A DNA stretch of 35,522 bases from Oscillochloris sp. ZM17-4 (GTDB taxonomy: Bacteria > Chloroflexota > Chloroflexia > Chloroflexales > Chloroflexaceae): positions 1 to 35,522 of the forward strand of contig NZ_JAIEWN010000054.1 in the NCBI RefSeq assembly GCF_019599295.1. Direction: 5' to 3'. The translations under genes and the position numbers were made by a program. Shown piece by piece: positions 33,701-35,522 of the stretch. Below the pieces are notes generated by a model. That model made no database searches, was not told the origin of the DNA, and saw nothing but the letters and a program-made list of their open reading frames with translations. Position 1 is the stretch's first letter. Each line of letters starts with the position of its first letter.

Positions 33701-33930
33701 TCATAGACCCGCGCGCCGGGCTCCAGCTCCCAGATCACCTGGAGATCCTCGCCGAGCGCGTCATCCTCAACCGAGGTGAGGGAGACGAGGTGCTGCGTGG
33801 AGAGCAGCGCCGGGTCAAGGGAGCTATGCGGGCGGGTGCTCTTGGCGACCTCGGCCACCGCATAGCGGCGATTGCGCACCTCAACGATCTGACCTTGCTC
33901 GGGGAGCGACGTTCCGGTGGCAGCAGGCAT
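30715..33930 (-). CDS. drmD: DISARM SNF2-like helicase DrmD
   Basis: 1071-residue SF2/SNF2-like ATPase. Walker A is IADDVGLGKTIEAG (144-157), the DEAH-type box is MLIVDEAHNVAP (258-269), motif III is FLTATPHNG, and the C-terminal lobe has ATDAASEGIDLQ and EQRNGRIDRHGQ. A long helical C-terminal region (residues 650-1071) follows. drmD is the gene that distinguishes class 1 DISARM (with drmMI) from class 2. It is first in its transcript, behind a near-consensus promoter. AGGAG precedes the ATG. It ends 13 nt before the frameshifted small gene. Confidence 0.9.
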   Translation of the reverse strand: MPAATGTSLPEQGQIVEVRNRRYAVAEVAKSTRPHSSLDPALLSTQHLVSLTSVEDDALGEDLQVIWELEPGARVYDQRALPTPAGFDTPQRLDAFLNAVRWGAASSADVRALQAPFRSGISIEDYQLDPVVRALQMPRVNLLIADDVGLGKTIEAGLVIQELIIRHRARKILIVCPAALQIQWRDQMREKFGLEFRIVDADLMRALRRARGIHVNPWGHFPRLITSVDYLKRDQPMRLFRETLPASGQMAYPRSYDMLIVDEAHNVAPSGLGAYAVDSLRTAAIRTLAPHFEHKLFLTATPHNGYAESFSALLELLDNQRFARSVPPDRAVLQHVMVRRLKSELKEAWTNRPRFPARELRALEVDHSDAERQAHRDLHAYTLLRRAGAADNVERTATEFVLKLLKKRLLSSPAAFFTTLQKHRASLDAATRSVGPKARRPSGGILKAMLADLDDAYADDDAYEAATGEAVATTSALFRAPSPEERVLLDRMLAWATDARLRPDRKARTLLDWVTQVVRPNGVWSAERVIIFSEYRDTQTWLQGLLAAERLTEGGRLMLLYGGMHDDDRERVKAAFQASPQTSAVRILLATDAASEGIDLQRHCHRLVHYEIPWNPNRMEQRNGRIDRHGQLHNPQVFHFAPAGFSHAAIDRDAPVGELEGDLEFLMRAVQKVEQIREDLGKVGPVIADQVTEAMLGTRRRLETAGAERAAAPSKRMLTFDRNLGQQIKDLADQLQESRASLQLSPENVQSVVTIALQLAGQPPLIEAKAPGIWPDPSGERRRCPVFALPALTGSWATCAEGLEHPHTRAVRPIVFDHDLAKGRDDLVLAHLNHRLVQMALRLLRAEVWSAEGHRKLHRVTARVVPSVLTVGAERWVLHAPLAIAYGRLVVIGGDSQRLHEELIAAGVDLADGRTRRLTIGQVQAALAAVTAREPSAALKETLAARWAQASGPTLSALEARAKDRAASLSRLLEERRVQESDDIARILAELTTAIRAELTVAEKPEQLHLDLFNEAERDQYRRDVDALRLRLRQIPGELAQEQAGILRRYADPQPRLFPVAVTFLVPERML

Positions 33931-33961
33931 GACACTCCTGACTAGACGCGTGCGATGACGG

Positions 33962-33985
33962 GTTTACGATAGGCTGAGTGTAAAC
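33962..33985. promoter_or_regulatory. Inverted repeat over the drmD promoter, candidate operator
   Basis: GTTTAC (33962-33967) and GTAAAC (33980-33985) are exact inverted copies 12 bases apart, covering the -10 element and predicted start point of drmD transcription. That is a good place for a repressor. No regulator gene is adjacent. Confidence 0.4.
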
Positions 33986-34005
33986 GCCCGCTCGCCGGGT
34001 GTCAA
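33977..34005 (-). promoter_or_regulatory. Sigma-70-type promoter of drmD
   Basis: On the minus strand, TTGACA (34005-34000) is followed after exactly 17 bases by TACACT (33982-33977): a consensus -35 with a five-of-six... type -10 matching TAnnnT. The predicted start point near 33970 leaves a leader of about 40 bases before ATG 33930. The spacer contains CCCGGCGAGCGGG, a short GC hairpin. Confidence 0.7.
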
Positions 34006-34182
34006 TGGTTTTCTGTGGTCATCCTTGGTGTCGGCGGCAGCTCTATTTTCATTGCGTATACTTCTTGGCCGCGCTGCTCACTCTGGAGCAGGAGGCGCGG
34101 AGCGGGCCGCCCGCCATCAGGTGCTGCGTGAGGGACTCCTATACCAAGGCGAAGCGTCCCGGCGGTGATGCAGATGCATGCC

Positions 34183-34209
34183 GAGACCCTGAGCGCAATG
34201 AAGGGTGAC
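34183..34209. repeat. Short imperfect palindrome of a dispersed type
   Basis: ACCCTGAGCGCAATGAAGGGT (arms ACCCT 34186-34190 and AGGGT 34202-34206) resembles an intergenic repeat of the form CCCTGAGCGCAGCGAAGGG that I remember from many Chloroflexota and metagenomic sequences. Only one copy was noticed in this window. Confidence 0.4.
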
Positions 34210-34255
34210 AGGGATGTGGCATGCTCACCTGGAACTGGGAGAACGAAGCGTAGCG

Positions 34256-34903
34256 CTAACACGCTATATCATAGGGGTGCTGCGGCGGCTCGGCCTTCCA
34301 GATCCACCATGATCTGCCCAATGCCCAGTCCGCAGCGGCGATCGCGCTGGCGCAGGCCATGATCATATGGTCGGATGGGCTGGCGAACGCCGGGAGATCT
34401 GGAATGCGGTGGTGGCGCAGCCAGGCCAGCAGGGCGAGCCGGGCCTGCGGGTCGCGCTTCACCGCCCGCACCGCGTCAAGCGGTGCCCGCCGCAGCACCA
34501 GCGCGGCGCCGGGATGCACCTCGACAATCGCCGGCGGACGATCGCCGGCCTGGAGCTCCAGCGCCCGCGCCAGGCTGATGCCGCGCAGGGTCAGGTAGGC
34601 CATCCGCGTCATCGTTGGGGGCATCACCGAGCCCGGCCGCATCCCGTGGGCCACCGCCAGCCGCCGCAGCTCACGGTCCGCCACCCGATCACCGCCGCCA
34701 ACCTGGTAGGACAGCGGCGCGTCGATGCCAATGATGATGGTGTCTGACGCGCCATGCTCCCTGACCAGCCGCCCGATGGTGGGGTCGTCCAGGTCTTCCT
34801 GCGCGTTGACAAAGGTCAGCTGGCCGCCGGTCGCCTCCAGGCAGACCAGGGCGGTGTCTGCTGTATTGGTCGGGCCAGTGAGATCAATGCCGATTACACG
34901 CAT
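34256..34903 (-). CDS. DUF429 family predicted nuclease
   Basis: 215 residues with the DUF429 pattern: an RNase H-fold first strand MRVIGIDLTGP, second IIIGIDAPLSYQ, a mid-region PGSVMPPTMTRMAYLTLRG, EVHPGAAL, and a C-terminal SPSDHMIMACASAIAAADW giving the last acidic/His positions. These proteins are predicted metal-dependent nucleases of unknown substrate. The upstream helical protein ends 14 nt before the ATG. It reads toward drmD but is separated from it by a 325-base gap with its own promoter, so it is probably not part of the DISARM transcript. Confidence 0.8.
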   Translation of the reverse strand: MRVIGIDLTGPTNTADTALVCLEATGGQLTFVNAQEDLDDPTIGRLVREHGASDTIIIGIDAPLSYQVGGGDRVADRELRRLAVAHGMRPGSVMPPTMTRMAYLTLRGISLARALELQAGDRPPAIVEVHPGAALVLRRAPLDAVRAVKRDPQARLALLAWLRHHRIPDLPAFASPSDHMIMACASAIAAADWALGRSWWIWKAEPPQHPYDIAC

Positions 34904-34917
34904 CAGGATGGCTCATT

Positions 34918-35463
34918 CTACCAGCGCCACCAGGGGCGCTTCAGCGCCGCGGCGGAGCCGAGGGCGGACGCCAGCGCGCTGGCGCGCTCCACATAGGGGC
35001 GGGCCTGCTCCGGCTGATCACAGGCCTGGAGCAGGCTGCCCATCGCCAACGTCAGCGCCAGCGTGTAGCGGTCGTTGCGCGGCTGCCATGCCTCCTCCAG
35101 GGCGCGCAGATGCGGCGCGGCGAGCTGGAGCGTCGCGATGTCCTGGGCCTTGGCCAGGGCATCGACCGTGATGCAGAGCGACTGGACGACCATCACCTGG
35201 ATCGGCTCGTCGGAGTGGCGGCTGGCGAGGAAGGCGCGGCCCTGCGCGGTGAGCGCGGCGGTGCCGGGAGCCGGCGCGGTCAGCCAGCCATCCCGGATCA
35301 GTGTGGCAAGGGCGGCCTGACCATGAGTCCGCGCCCGGGGCTGGAGCGGGGCGAGCAGGAGGAGGTCAGGGATCGGCGCCGGGCAGACGAAGCAGTCGGC
35401 CGCCTGGAGCAGCGCCCGCATCATTGGCGTCAGATTCGCGCTATTAGTATCCTCATCGGTCAC
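34918..35463 (-). CDS. Winged-helix/helical-repeat hypothetical protein
   Basis: 181 residues from GTG 35461-35463. GAGG (35469-35472) is five bases upstream, and an earlier GTG at 35467-35469 would overlap it. Residues about 10-85 look like a winged-helix pair (ALATLIRDGWLTAP, then TAALTAQGRAFLASR). Residues about 90-175 are TPR-like helices (LRALEEAWQPRNDRYTLALT, then DQPEQARPYVERASALAS). This layout resembles the region after the NTPase in STAND proteins, so it may be a detached sensor or adaptor part. No catalytic motif is seen. It is followed after 14 nt by the DUF429 gene. Confidence 0.5.
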   Translation of the reverse strand: MTDEDTNSANLTPMMRALLQAADCFVCPAPIPDLLLLAPLQPRARTHGQAALATLIRDGWLTAPAPGTAALTAQGRAFLASRHSDEPIQVMVVQSLCITVDALAKAQDIATLQLAAPHLRALEEAWQPRNDRYTLALTLAMGSLLQACDQPEQARPYVERASALASALGSAAALKRPWWRW

Positions 35464-35522
35464 AGACACCTCGTGGCAGTCGCTGCGGCAATACCGGCGG
35501 GAGTGCCCGGTAGCGAACGATA

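Larger units (their letters stand above)
33931..34255. other. Non-coding gap between drmD and the DUF429 gene
   Basis: The gap holds the drmD promoter and its inverted repeat at the left end and one dispersed palindromic repeat at 34183-34209. No convincing gene, RNA gene or strong terminator was seen in the remaining bases. Confidence 0.5.

Noticed and set aside
25277-33930. Class 2 DISARM or BREX as the system type
   Set aside because: The methyltransferase has an adenine-type NPPF box and the SNF2 gene drmD is present; there is no 5-methylcytosine methyltransferase, drmE, pglZ or brxC.
1-35522. tRNA, rRNA or other structural RNA genes
   Set aside because: No cloverleaf or conserved rRNA stretch was seen on either strand; small RNAs cannot be excluded by eye.

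Overview
The window is high in G+C (one 60-base row counted by eye at 12181-12240 is 46/60 G+C). It carries a large antiphage defence island, transcribed almost entirely on the minus strand. The DISARM proteins, large CHAT/NACHT STAND protein, C39-like and DUF429-like genes, PIN antitoxin-toxin pairs, and short G-rich or palindromic repeats that have entered coding sequence in frame all suggest a Chloroflexota bacterium (Chloroflexales-like). That is inference: no rRNA or housekeeping marker is present.

Layout. 1-2398: the start of an unidentified gene, a TerB-like protein with a Gly-rich membrane hairpin, and a divergent TPR-tailed protein. 2489-3199: a decayed tyrosine-recombinase tail, then yjbQ, whose last ten codons were displaced by a 151-bp inverted-repeat element with a 12-bp target duplication. 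3216-15318 (minus): a tightly coupled operon reading RelE-like/UvrD helicase fusion - drmA - drmB - drmC - EVE-domain mcrB - mcrC. 15457-23837 (minus): an accessory immune module made of a Cys/His-containing small protein, a 419-residue membrane/coiled-coil protein, a 1583-residue CHAT-NACHT-repeat protein, a DUF6508-like protein, a C39-like papain-fold protein and an RNase H-fold protein. 23946-25252 (plus): two small antitoxin/toxin-type pairs (a DUF433 pair and a PIN pair). 25277-33930 (minus): drmMI, an extra ORF holding the drmMI N-terminus plus a duplicated segment, a frameshifted small gene, and drmD behind a near-consensus promoter. 34256-35463 (minus): a DUF429 protein and a winged-helix/helical-repeat protein.

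How it works together. drmD, drmMI, drmA, drmB and drmC are the full class 1 DISARM set (SNF2-like helicase, N6-adenine-type methyltransferase, helicase, DUF1998 protein, PLD protein). Here the two halves are separated by about 10 kb containing a CHAT-protease STAND sensor with a candidate membrane partner and two TA-type pairs. The drmABC half is also extended on both sides: a RelE-UvrD fusion in front and a modified-base-dependent McrBC system behind, all joined by 1-4 nt overlaps or gaps of at most about 50 nt. The locus therefore looks like layered immunity: DISARM against unmodified DNA, EVE-McrBC against modified DNA, and CHAT-NACHT as a probable abortive arm.

Several signs of active remodelling are visible: a split and partly duplicated drmMI N-terminus, a low-G+C block in the presumed target-recognition part of drmMI with a perfect palindrome next to it, palindromic and heptad repeats inside coding regions, a frameshifted gene, and a MITE-like insertion.
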